Made by a program: the position numbers and the translations under genes. Below the pieces are notes generated by a model. The model was not told where the DNA came from. It made no database searches and worked only from the letters and a program-made list of their open reading frames with translations. Below, piece after piece: positions 18,846 through 26,863 of a stretch of 64,000 bases of DNA. Each line of letters starts with the position of its first letter. The first letter of the stretch is position 1. The stretch is from the NCBI RefSeq assembly GCF_001043055.1, contig NZ_JYLF01000002.1, positions 681,913 to 745,912 of the forward strand. Reading direction: 5' to 3'. Source of the DNA: Pseudomonas weihenstephanensis (GTDB lineage: Bacteria > Pseudomonadota > Gammaproteobacteria > Pseudomonadales > Pseudomonadaceae).

Positions 18846-19225
18846 GCGTCGATCTGCCCCGTCAAAACAGCTTCGGCCTGCGGATGCAGGCTGTAGCTCT
18901 TGTCGCTGTTGAGCACCACCACCCCCTCGCTGCACAGGCGCTTGAGCACTTCGCGCACACTGAGAAAAGACAGCGGGATATCCAGCGCTTGTAAATGGCT
19001 GTGCATGCCGCGCACCCCGAGTCGACGATCATTGCCGGCGGCGGTTAACAGCGCGTCGATGACCTTGAGCCGCACCAGGCTGGTGCGCAGCCCAAAACAT
19101 TTAAGTAAATGACGAATACGTTCATTGCCGTGTAACTGCACCTGTGCCTCCAGCAACCCGTTGTCGGGCTGAAAAGCTGATTTGCGTTGTTGATGACCGT
19201 CCGCTGGCATTTGCGAGTTGTGCAT
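18842..19225 (-). CDS. Fur-like winged-helix protein (PA2384-like iron regulator)
   Basis: A 127-residue protein. The core (RTSLVRLKVIDALLTAAG...LSFLSVREVLKRLCSEGVVVLNSDKSYSL, about 47-115) resembles the DNA-binding half of Fur. The His/Cys-rich metal-binding dimerisation half is absent. From memory, P. aeruginosa PA2384 lies beside pvdQ (PA2385) and is a distant Fur relative that affects iron-dependent genes; the neighbour here is also pvdQ, divergent. Naming it a PA2384 homologue is therefore supported by form and position, not by alignment. Confidence 0.65.
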   Translation of the reverse strand: MHNSQMPADGHQQRKSAFQPDNGLLEAQVQLHGNERIRHLLKCFGLRTSLVRLKVIDALLTAAGNDRRLGVRGMHSHLQALDIPLSFLSVREVLKRLCSEGVVVLNSDKSYSLHPQAEAVLTGQIDA

Positions 19226-19387
19226 GCAAATAACTCCTTATCAGAGCCTGATCAGGAAAATAAAAACGGCTCTTAAGGTACTAGACGAATGAGCCGCCGA
19301 AATCATGAACATTTGGATGTAGAAAATTTGTCGTCAAATACGTTTGATTGGACCCAAGCCGCTTTGTAGTCAGGTTTTTAACGGTGA

Positions 19388-19411
19388 TTAATTTTTTTTA
19401 ATGTGCTTCGT
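19388..19411 (+). promoter_or_regulatory. Degenerate PvdS-type (IS box) promoter of pvdQ
   Basis: TTAAT-N16-CGT, one mismatch from the TAAAT-N16/17-CGT element used by PvdS. It lies 80 bp upstream of the GTG start of pvdQ. It also argues against the in-frame ATG at 19401, which would lie within the promoter. Confidence 0.4.
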
Positions 19412-19490
19412 CTTTAGTGCAGGCACATGCCCGGTGGCGGCGTCCCCATGGTGCGCAACGGGCATTTATATTGAACGAGCAGGAGTGCGC

Positions 19491-21779
19491 GTGATTATTT
19501 TCAGGTCATTGAGCAAAGCGTGTGTTGCAGGGCTGTGTCTGGGGCTGAGTGTTTCTGCTCTGGCTCAGACCCCGGCCAAAGACGTGAGTGCCGACATTCG
19601 CCGCACCACCTTTGGTGTACCGCATATTCAGGCCGCCGATGAGCGTGGCCTGGGATATGGCATTGGTTATGCCTATGCCCAGGACAACCTGTGTTTACTG
19701 GCCAATGAGGTGGTCACGGTGAACGGTGAGCGCTCTAAATACTACGGGCCTGACGCGTTGACCCTGGAGGAGCGCGACAACCTGTCCAGCGACATTTTTT
19801 TCAAGTGGCTCAATACCCCGCAGGCGGTCGATGCCTTTTGGCTGGCGCAAACGCCGCAGGTGCGAGATTTGATTGAGGGGTATGTGGCCGGTTACAACCG
19901 TCAGCTCAGCGAGCGCAACGGTCTGCCAGCGCAATGTGACAATGCCTCGGTGCGGCCCCTCACGAGCCGGGATCTGGTCAAGTTGACCCGTCGCCTGTTG
20001 GTCGAGGGGGGCGTGGGTCAGTTTGCGCAAGCGCTGGTGGGCGCAACGCCGCCACGCGCCACGGCGCAATGGGCTCAGCACAGCAGGGGCTTTGCAGTGG
20101 CTGAGCAACGCATGCAGCGTTTTGCGCTGGAGCGTGGCAGCAACGCAGTGGCTATCGGCAGTGAGCGTTCCAAGACCGGGCGGGCGATGTTGCTGGCCAA
20201 TCCGCATTTTCCGTGGGTAGGCGGCATGCGCTTTTATGAGATGCAATTGACCATCCCCGGCAAGCTTGACGTGATGGGCGCCGCGCTGCCCGGTCTGCCG
20301 TTGATCAACATCGGTTTCAACCAGCACGTGGCTTGGACCCACACGGTCGACACCTCAAAGCACTTCACCCTGTACCGGCTTGCCCTCGACCCGCATGACC
20401 CGACCCGTTATCTGCTGGACGGCAATTCTTACCCGCTGCAAGAGCACACCGTCAGCGTTGAGGTCAAACAGGCCGATGGCAGCCTCAAGCCTCAGTCGCG
20501 GGTTATTTACAGTTCAGTGTTCGGGCCGATTGTGCAATGGCCGGGCAAGCTGGACTGGGACGATAATGTGGCCTTTAGCCTGCGTGATGCGAACCTCGGC
20601 AACGATCGCGTATTGCAGCAGTGGTACGCGATGAATCAGGCGGAGAGCGTCGCTGCCTTGCAAGCGTCGGTGAACAAGATTCAAGGCATCCCGTGGGTCA
20701 ACACCCTGGCCGTGGATGACAAAGGGCAGGCGCTGTACATGAACCTGTCCGTGGTGCCGTATGTCGATCAGGCCAAATTGGCCGCGTGCAGCGACCCACG
20801 GGTGGGGCTGGAGATGATCGTGCTCGACGGTAGTCGCAGTGCCTGTGCGTGGACGGTTGACGCCAGCGCGGCACAACAAGGCATTTATCCGGCGAGCCAG
20901 TTACCGCAACTGCGTCGCAAAGACTACGTGCAGCATTCCAACGACTCCGCCTGGATGGCCAACCCTCTGGCACCGTTGAGCGGTTTTTCGCCGCTGATCA
21001 GTCAAGAGGGCCAGCCACTGGGGCCGCGAGCACGCTTTGCTCTTCAGCGGTTAAGCCAGCCCGGTGCCCTCGGTGTATCGGACTTGCAAGGCATGGTGAT
21101 GGACAACCGGGTGTACCTGGCCGGGCAAGTCATGCCGGACATCCTTGAGGTGTGTGAAGGTGAGCGTGAGGCCACGCCGGCAGCGGTGTGCGCCAGCCTC
21201 AAGGCATGGGATCAGCAGGCGAATCTGGACAGCGGCATGGGGCTGGTGCATTTCCAGCACCTTATGGCGCAGTTGTTTGAAGTGCCTGACGTGTGGCGCG
21301 TGTCGTTCAACCCCGCAGACCCGCAACATACACCGCGAGGTTTGAACATCGATCATCCGGCGGTACGTCAGGCGGTGCATGACGCGCTCAAAGCGTCGGC
21401 GACGCAGGTGGCGCAAGCAGGGTTGAGTGCCGACACGACGTGGGGTGAGATTCAGGGCGTCAACAGTGGCGGCCAGCGTACGCCGATTCACGGTGGCCCT
21501 GCGGTACTGGGTGTCTACAACGCCATGCAAAGCGTGCCGGGTGAAGGCGGACAGCAAGAGGTCGTCAGCGGCACCAGCTACCTGCAAACGGTCACGTTTG
21601 ACGAGCAGGGGCCACAGGCGCAAGGGATGCTGGCGTTTTCGATTTCCAGCGACCCGGCGTCAAAACATGTACGGGATCAAACCCGGGCGTTCTCGAAGAA
21701 ACAATGGCAAACGCTGCCTTTCACTGAGGCGCAGATCAAGGCCGACCCTAACTATGAGCTGACGCACATTCGTCAATAA
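19491..21779 (+). CDS. pvdQ: Acyl-homoserine lactone acylase / pyoverdine maturation acylase PvdQ
   Basis: A periplasmic N-terminal nucleophile hydrolase that removes the fatty-acyl tail from the pyoverdine precursor and can also cleave long-chain acyl-homoserine lactones. The start is GTG at 19491 with AGGAG five bases upstream, giving 762 residues, the length I recall for P. aeruginosa PvdQ. A signal peptide ends ALAQ. The autocatalytic site LERGSNAVAIGSERS puts the nucleophile at Ser217, the same number as in PvdQ. Other shared stretches are ADERGLGYGIGYAYAQDNLC, LLVEGGVGQFAQALV, HFTLYRLALDP and FSKKQWQTLPF. It converges on fpvR 67 bp downstream. Confidence 0.95.
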   Translation: MIIFRSLSKACVAGLCLGLSVSALAQTPAKDVSADIRRTTFGVPHIQAADERGLGYGIGYAYAQDNLCLLANEVVTVNGERSKYYGPDALTLEERDNLSSDIFFKWLNTPQAVDAFWLAQTPQVRDLIEGYVAGYNRQLSERNGLPAQCDNASVRPLTSRDLVKLTRRLLVEGGVGQFAQALVGATPPRATAQWAQHSRGFAVAEQRMQRFALERGSNAVAIGSERSKTGRAMLLANPHFPWVGGMRFYEMQLTIPGKLDVMGAALPGLPLINIGFNQHVAWTHTVDTSKHFTLYRLALDPHDPTRYLLDGNSYPLQEHTVSVEVKQADGSLKPQSRVIYSSVFGPIVQWPGKLDWDDNVAFSLRDANLGNDRVLQQWYAMNQAESVAALQASVNKIQGIPWVNTLAVDDKGQALYMNLSVVPYVDQAKLAACSDPRVGLEMIVLDGSRSACAWTVDASAAQQGIYPASQLPQLRRKDYVQHSNDSAWMANPLAPLSGFSPLISQEGQPLGPRARFALQRLSQPGALGVSDLQGMVMDNRVYLAGQVMPDILEVCEGEREATPAAVCASLKAWDQQANLDSGMGLVHFQHLMAQLFEVPDVWRVSFNPADPQHTPRGLNIDHPAVRQAVHDALKASATQVAQAGLSADTTWGEIQGVNSGGQRTPIHGGPAVLGVYNAMQSVPGEGGQQEVVSGTSYLQTVTFDEQGPQAQGMLAFSISSDPASKHVRDQTRAFSKKQWQTLPFTEAQIKADPNYELTHIRQ

Positions 21780-21846
21780 ATACTCTGCACACGCCCGACG
21801 CAGGCTGCCGCAGCCTGTGTCAACGGCGCGGGGGAACGGTGTTCAA

Positions 21847-22848
21847 TCAGCCCCGCGGCAGGGCGTTGAGCACGGGGTTACCGTCCTGATTCACGCTCAG
21901 GTACACCGGCAACACTTTGGGCAGGGAGGTCACGAGGTTGTTGATTTCTTGGGTGTTGAATACGCCACCGATGCGCAATTGGCGGGTGGCAGAGTCTGCC
22001 AGTACCAATGGCGTGCCCAGGTAACGGTTGATCATGGGCAAGGCGTCAGCCAGTGTCAGGTTATCGAGCACCAATTTGCCATTGCGCCACGCCAGATCCG
22101 GTGCGTTGGCATAGGTCTGGCTGATTTGCGGGGTATAGTCGCCAGCCTTGTATCGCGCTTGCATGCCCGGTTCCAGGCGCAAGCCGTCACCGCTAAGTTG
22201 TTTGTTGCTGGTGACCAGCACTGAGCCTTCCAGCAGCGTGACTTTGACCTGATCTTCGTACATCCACACATTGAACTGGGTGCCGGTCACGCGCACCCGG
22301 CCTTCAGCAGCCTGCACCATGAACGGGTGTGCGACATCGTGACTCACCTTGAAAAAGGCTTCGCCTTTGCTCAGGGTGACGCGACGTTGGTCTTTGTAGT
22401 TGGCATACGTCAGTTGTGTGCCCAGGTTCAGCTCCACCTGGCTGCCGTCTGGCAGGGTCACGGTTTGCAATTGGGCATCGGCCTGATGGCGCTCATAGGC
22501 ATTGGGCACCCAGCCCAGTTCCCAGCCGCTGTACGCTGCCACAGGCACCGCGAGCAGGGTGATGGCCGCTGCCGTGGCGTATTTTTGCCAGGTGCTGCGC
22601 CGCGCCACGTGGGGCAGTTGCACCACGTGTGCCCCTATAGGCTCGGGGCTTGGCAGGTGCTCGCTGACATCCCAGATGTCGAGCATGGCCTCATATTCAA
22701 ACGCATGCAGTGGGTCAGCGTTCAGCCACACAGCGAAAGCTTCACGTTCCCGGTCAGTGCAATCAGGCTCATGCAAACGCATACACCACTGGGCAGCCGC
22801 TTCAGTGATGGCATCGTATTGGGCTTCGGTGAGGCGTGTTTCGCTCAT
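21847..22848 (-). CDS. fpvR: FecR-family anti-sigma factor, FpvR-like
   Basis: A 333-residue inner-membrane anti-sigma factor. Order: cytoplasmic DUF4880 domain (about 10-55, AAAQWCMRLHEPDCTDREREAFAVWL), one membrane span (about 90-110), a periplasmic FecR domain (about 125-220, RRVTLSKGEAFFKVSHD...VRVTGTQFNVW), and a C-terminal STN-like part (about 265-330). FpvR restrains PvdS and FpvI until ferripyoverdine binds FpvA. The call rests on its place beside pvdQ and within the pyoverdine block; another FecR-type specificity cannot be excluded. Its sigma partner FpvI is 12 kb away. Confidence 0.75.
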   Translation of the reverse strand: MSETRLTEAQYDAITEAAAQWCMRLHEPDCTDREREAFAVWLNADPLHAFEYEAMLDIWDVSEHLPSPEPIGAHVVQLPHVARRSTWQKYATAAAITLLAVPVAAYSGWELGWVPNAYERHQADAQLQTVTLPDGSQVELNLGTQLTYANYKDQRRVTLSKGEAFFKVSHDVAHPFMVQAAEGRVRVTGTQFNVWMYEDQVKVTLLEGSVLVTSNKQLSGDGLRLEPGMQARYKAGDYTPQISQTYANAPDLAWRNGKLVLDNLTLADALPMINRYLGTPLVLADSATRQLRIGGVFNTQEINNLVTSLPKVLPVYLSVNQDGNPVLNALPRG

Positions 22849-23012
22849 TGGCTCTTCCTGGTTTTGTGCATTCTAACCCTGTGCTAGAGCGAACGAGAAC
22901 ATGAGGTATGTCAAAAGCATGTCATTTACCCATCATGGAGGTTTTTTTCTCTGCTACGTTTACTGCGGCAACCTACGTAACAGACGCAACATCAATTAAT
23001 GGAGTTAAGACA

Positions 23013-23294
23013 ATGTTGAAGAAAACCTTTGCTGCTGCAATCACTGCTGCTGTTGTGTTGAGCGCTGGCGCTGCGATGGCTGCTACACCCGATGCGAACT
23101 GGGCGTTCTCCAAAGAAGCGGTTGAAGTCCTCAAAACCAAGAATGGCTACGTCACCATTAAAAAAATTGAACTGGAGAATCCGGCTACCGGTATCTGGAA
23201 AGCGGAAGGCGTGAAGAAAATCGATGGAGTGGAAGTCGAAGTCGAAACCACGTTTGATCACACGGGCAAAGTGATTTCCGAGAAGAAAGACTGA
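23013..23294 (+). CDS. Small exported PepSY-like protein
   Basis: A 93-residue protein with a clear signal peptide (MLKKTFAAAITAAVVLSAGAAMAA) and a PepSY-like core, WAFSKEAVEVLKTKNGYVTIKKIELENPATGIWKAEG, ending in VEVETTFDHTGKVISEKKD. ATG at 23013 has GGAG upstream. Such proteins are periplasmic and of unknown role, often under envelope or metal control. No partner gene is adjacent. Confidence 0.75.
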   Translation: MLKKTFAAAITAAVVLSAGAAMAATPDANWAFSKEAVEVLKTKNGYVTIKKIELENPATGIWKAEGVKKIDGVEVEVETTFDHTGKVISEKKD

Positions 23295-23379
23295 TTCTCG
23301 CTACCTGAATCGCTTGCGAGCGCTTTTCGCCCGGTCTTGCCATTGCAGGGCCGGGCATCACTTGGTCACCACGGCTGCA

Positions 23380-23405
23380 TAAAAAAGCCCGCGTTCAACG
23401 CAGGC
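23380..23405 (-). terminator. Terminator of the first DUF2790 gene
   Basis: On the minus strand a 7-bp stem GCCTGCG/CGCGGGC with a TTGAA loop, followed by six T. It lies 32 bp past the gene's stop. Confidence 0.8.
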
Positions 23406-23436
23406 CTGGTGTGCAGCATTATCGTTGTTGACTAGC

Positions 23437-23694
23437 TCAGCCGTTGGAACAGCCGTTACCCATGACCCGGTACTCAAGAATGTGACGCTGACCCTGGTGG
23501 TCTTCATAGATCATTTGCGCCGGCACCACTTCACATACATCGGCAGTCGGGGTCACGCTGATCACGTGGGCCACGTCCAGGTCAGTGGCGTAAGTGTACT
23601 GTTCAACCACCGGTTGGGCCTGTGCAACTTGAACGTCGTCAGCGGCGGCCACTGTCGCAATACCCATCAAAGCAAGTGCGATAAAACCTTTCAT
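23437..23694 (-). CDS. DUF2790 family protein (first copy)
   Basis: An 85-residue exported protein with signal peptide MKGFIALALMGIATVAAA. The DUF2790 core is VEQYTYATDLDVAHVISVTPTADVCEVVPAQMIYEDHQGQRHILEYRVMGNGCSN, with two conserved Cys that may form a disulfide. The family is found mainly in Pseudomonas and its function is unknown. A paralogue lies 300 bp upstream in the same orientation, each with its own terminator. Confidence 0.85.
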   Translation of the reverse strand: MKGFIALALMGIATVAAADDVQVAQAQPVVEQYTYATDLDVAHVISVTPTADVCEVVPAQMIYEDHQGQRHILEYRVMGNGCSNG

Positions 23695-23919
23695 TTTTTT
23701 CAGACCTTAAAACAATCACGTATCACTGACTTCCATTGCCATGCTGGCGGGAGAAGTTGTTGCGCCTTTTAAGACGTGTGGCGCAACACGAAGTACCGTG
23801 CCCTGTTTCAATGTTTCAGCGAGGGATGAACATAGGATACCGAATCAATACATTGATTAAAGTCAAAAGAATGCCAAGAAGTATTGTTGGAATGGTAACA
23901 ATGCTGTTTTTATTTTGTG

Positions 23920-23950
23920 CAAAAGAAAGCCCCCTCGAAAGAGGGGGCTT
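23920..23950 (-). terminator. Terminator of the second DUF2790 gene
   Basis: A 10-bp stem AAGCCCCCTC/GAGGGGGCTT with a four-base loop, followed on the minus strand by TCTTTTG, 42 bp after the stop. Confidence 0.85.
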
Positions 23951-23991
23951 GGGGTCGCATCCGTGCGTGCAACCTTGGGCACGGCCTGTGT

Positions 23992-24246
23992 TTAGTGAGT
24001 GCTGCAACCGTCACCCATGACCTGGTATTCGACGGTGTGGCGTTGGCCTTGATGGTCTTCATAGGTCATTTGCGCCGGTACCACTTCGCACACTTTCGGG
24101 ATGCTGGACATACTGATGACATTGGCAATGTCCAGCGTTGTTCCGTAGGAATAGTGTTCAACTGTCGGTTGCGAAGTGGGGGTTGTTTCACCGGCCAGGG
24201 CGGTGGTCGCTATGCCGGCCAGTAATAAAGCGATCAGATGTTTCAT
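23992..24246 (-). CDS. DUF2790 family protein (second copy)
   Basis: An 84-residue exported protein with signal peptide MKHLIALLLAGIATTALA. Its core, VEHYSYGTTLDIANVISMSSIPKVCEVVPAQMTYEDHQGQRHTVEYQVMGDGCS, is close to that of the copy at 23437, so the two arose by local duplication. ATG at 24246 has GAGG upstream; an in-frame start eight codons earlier is less likely because it would spoil the signal peptide. Confidence 0.85.
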   Translation of the reverse strand: MKHLIALLLAGIATTALAGETTPTSQPTVEHYSYGTTLDIANVISMSSIPKVCEVVPAQMTYEDHQGQRHTVEYQVMGDGCSTH

Positions 24247-24551
24247 GTGAGTGGCCTCTAAAGTAATCAAATAGGAACAGTGACTGACTTCATGTGCCGT
24301 GCAGGCGGGTAGAAGTTACGCGCCCGAATAAGTAGTCAATGAATGCGTACGAAGTTCCGTGTTTAAGTTTCAAGTGCGGTTCAGTGCATGTCGCCAAGTT
24401 TACGCCGTTTGAATGATTGAAAAAGACTTGATGGCAAAACGCTCTGTTACCGCTTGAGTAACAATGTAGTGACGTCGATCAGCGTTTCAAGGGCCTCGGC
24501 CTGATGCCGTGCTGGCATACTGGCCCGTCAGATTCAGGAGCCGGTCATCGT

Positions 24552-25670
24552 ATGAATGTTGAATCCCCCATCACTGCCTGGGAACGGGCCATTGCACAGC
24601 ACGGATTTGTCCAGGACCCTGCTCAGTGGCGTGCGGTGCAAGCGTTGCAGCATTGTCACGAACAACTAAGCCAAGGCATTGAGCCGGTCAGGGGCGTGTA
24701 TTTATGGGGACCGGTGGGGCGCGGTAAAACCTGGCTGATGGATCAGTTCTACCAGAGTGTGTCGGTGCCAGCGCGACGCCAGCACTTTCACCATTTCATG
24801 CAATGGGTGCATCAGCGACTGTTTCAGCTCATTGGCACTCAGGACCCGCTCAAGGCACTGGCGCAAGGTTTGGCCCAAGAGGTGCGAGTGCTGTGTTTTG
24901 ACGAGTTGTTTGTCAATGACATTGGTGACGCGATCATCCTGGGGCGCCTGTTTCAGGTGATGTTTGAGGAAGGTGTGGTGTTGGTGTGCACCTCCAATCA
25001 GCCACCGGAGCAGCTGTATGGCGAGGGTTTCAATCGCGACCGGTTTGCGCCGGCGATCACCGCGATTGTCAAACATATGGCCGTGGTGTCGGTAGACGGT
25101 GCTCAGGATCACCGATTGCATCCGGGGATTGCCGAGCAGCGTTATTGGCTGACGGCAGCGGGGCAACCGAGCGTAATGGGGCCGCTGTTCCAGCGTCTGA
25201 CCCAAGGGCAGGTGGTGTCTGAGCAACCGATTGCTGTGGGGCATCGGGTATTGAAAACCCTGTCTGCCAGCGACACCGTGCTGTGGTGTACGTTTCACGA
25301 ACTGTGCGAGCAGCCCCTGGCCGCCACTGAATTTATGCAGATGTGTGACCGGTACAGCGTCATCTTGCTCAGCGAGGTGCCATGCCTGAGTGCCGAACAG
25401 CGTGAAGGTAAAATCGCGCGGGGTACGGAAGATGGGGCCGTAAAAGTTGAGGCGGGCGACCGTGAACTGCCGCAACTGTCCAAATATGACGACAGCGTGC
25501 GGCGTTTCATTGCGCTGATCGATGAGTGTTACGACCGCAAGGTGGCGGTGTGCATTGAGGCGCAGGTGTCCATGGACCAGTTGTACACGCAGGGCTATCT
25601 GGCCTTTGCGTTCCGCCGTACCTTGAGTCGCTTGCAAGAGATGCAGTTGCAGAGGTTTGGCGTGCAGTAG
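24552..25670 (+). CDS. zapE: AFG1/ZapE-family ATPase
   Basis: A 372-residue P-loop ATPase of the AFG1/ZapE family. Walker A is GPVGRGKTWLMDQFY (about 61-75), Walker B VLCFDELFVNDIGDAIILGRLF, and the sensor region LVCTSNQPPEQLYGEGFNRDRFAPAI; the C-terminal region TLSRLQEMQ is also family-typical. In E. coli ZapE acts on the division ring under stress; AFG1 relatives act on membrane proteins. It stands alone and may be a second paralogue, so the symbol describes the family rather than a proven role. AGGAG lies upstream of the ATG. Confidence 0.8.
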   Translation: MNVESPITAWERAIAQHGFVQDPAQWRAVQALQHCHEQLSQGIEPVRGVYLWGPVGRGKTWLMDQFYQSVSVPARRQHFHHFMQWVHQRLFQLIGTQDPLKALAQGLAQEVRVLCFDELFVNDIGDAIILGRLFQVMFEEGVVLVCTSNQPPEQLYGEGFNRDRFAPAITAIVKHMAVVSVDGAQDHRLHPGIAEQRYWLTAAGQPSVMGPLFQRLTQGQVVSEQPIAVGHRVLKTLSASDTVLWCTFHELCEQPLAATEFMQMCDRYSVILLSEVPCLSAEQREGKIARGTEDGAVKVEAGDRELPQLSKYDDSVRRFIALIDECYDRKVAVCIEAQVSMDQLYTQGYLAFAFRRTLSRLQEMQLQRFGVQ

Positions 25671-25677
25671 GTGCTCT

Positions 25678-25826
25678 GTGTAGGTGCTGGCGAGGCACGA
25701 GGCTGCGACCGGGCGCTAAGCGGTCGTGAAGGTGATCATGGCGGCGTATCTGAAACACCGTGATCGTATGGTTTTACGACGGCGCTGGCGCCGATCACAG
25801 CCTCGCATTACTCGTCAGTGACTACC
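25678..25826. repeat. Inverted pair of REP-like elements
   Basis: 25678-25731 (GTAGGTGCTGGCGAGGCACG then a CGGTCGTGAA end) and 25771-25826 (TTTTACGACGGCGCTGGCGC to CGTCAGTGACTAC) in opposite orientation, filling the gap between the convergent zapE-like and dkgB genes. Confidence 0.7.
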
Positions 25827-25833
25827 GGTCTGT

Positions 25834-26637
25834 TTAATCCCATGCAGGCGCAACGCTTTGCGGATCGGTCAGGCGATGCCCGCGGTCCAGGGCTGCAATC
25901 TGCTGCATGTCTTGCTCAGTCAAGCGCAGTTCGCACGCCTTGAGGTTGCTTTCAAGGTTTGCCCGCTGGGTAGAGGACGGAATCACCGAGTAGCCCAGTT
26001 GCATGGCCCACGCCAGTGTGACCTGTGCTGGCGTTGCGTTGTGACGCTTGGCAATGGCATTGATGACCGGATCTTTGAGCACTTCGCCGTAGGCCAAAGT
26101 CATGTACGAGGTGATATGAATGCCCTGGCTTTTGGCAAACTCGGCCACCTTGCGGTTTTGCAGGTACGGGTGCAACTCAATCTGGTTGGTGGCAATGTTT
26201 TCGGCACCCACCGCGCCAATGGCTTCTTTCATCAGCGCGATGGTGAAGTTGGACACACCGATTGCTTGGGTCAGGCCCTGTTGTTTGGCTTCCAGCAATG
26301 CCCCCATAAACTCGGCAACGGGCACTGCGTTGTTGGGCGATGGCCAGTGAATCAAGGTCAGGTCCAAATGGTCCGTGCGCAGTTTTTTCAGGCTTTCCTT
26401 GAGGCTGGGGATCAACGCGTCCTTGCTGAAGTGGCTGACCCAAATCTTGCTGGTGATGTACAGCTGATCACGGGCCACGCCGCTCTCGGCAATGGCCTGG
26501 CCCACGTCGGCTTCGTTCTCATAAATCTGTGCGGTATCCACGGCGCGGTAACCCAGTTCAAGGGCGTTTTTTACCGAGTCGATCACCACTTGGCCTTTTA
26601 GTCGAAATGTACCGAGGCCGAATGCTGGAACTGTCAT
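25834..26637 (-). CDS. dkgB: Aldo/keto reductase DkgB (2,5-diketo-D-gluconate reductase B type)
   Basis: A 267-residue NADPH-dependent reductase, the length of E. coli DkgB. It shows [13 protein letters not shown] with catalytic Asp and Tyr, YITSKIW with the Lys, LTLIHWPSP with the His, and [16 protein letters not shown] for NADPH binding. It reduces methylglyoxal, diketogluconate and similar carbonyls. ATG at 26637 has AAGGAG six bases upstream; an upstream in-frame start is rejected. Confidence 0.92.
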   Translation of the reverse strand: MTVPAFGLGTFRLKGQVVIDSVKNALELGYRAVDTAQIYENEADVGQAIAESGVARDQLYITSKIWVSHFSKDALIPSLKESLKKLRTDHLDLTLIHWPSPNNAVPVAEFMGALLEAKQQGLTQAIGVSNFTIALMKEAIGAVGAENIATNQIELHPYLQNRKVAEFAKSQGIHITSYMTLAYGEVLKDPVINAIAKRHNATPAQVTLAWAMQLGYSVIPSSTQRANLESNLKACELRLTEQDMQQIAALDRGHRLTDPQSVAPAWD

Positions 26638-26795
26638 GGATAACTCCTTGGGTGTCGTAAGAATGAGGCTGAGTATCCTCGGCCTGATACGTGGGAAAAA
26701 CCCGGCATCAGACAAAGCACTCTTGACCACAGGTCATGAATCACTGAGTTCAGCTGGAGGGGAGAGTTCCTGAAATCTGGCTGTGGCTGCGGGGC

Positions 26796-26819
26796 TAAAT
26801 TTGAGCGCGCAACAAACGT
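26796..26819 (+). promoter_or_regulatory. PvdS-type IS box upstream of pvdP
   Basis: GGCTAAAT-N16-CGT, a full match to the TAAAT-N16/17-CGT promoter element used by the iron-starvation sigma factor PvdS. It lies 44 bp before the pvdP start. Confidence 0.8.
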
Positions 26820-26863
26820 TCTAGCTTGGATACGCCTGCATTCAGGCTGGGACAGGTAGGACA

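Noticed and set aside
19401..19490. Upstream ATG extension of pvdQ
   Set aside because: It would begin inside the candidate promoter and spoil the signal peptide; GTG at 19491 has AGGAG and gives the known length and Ser217.
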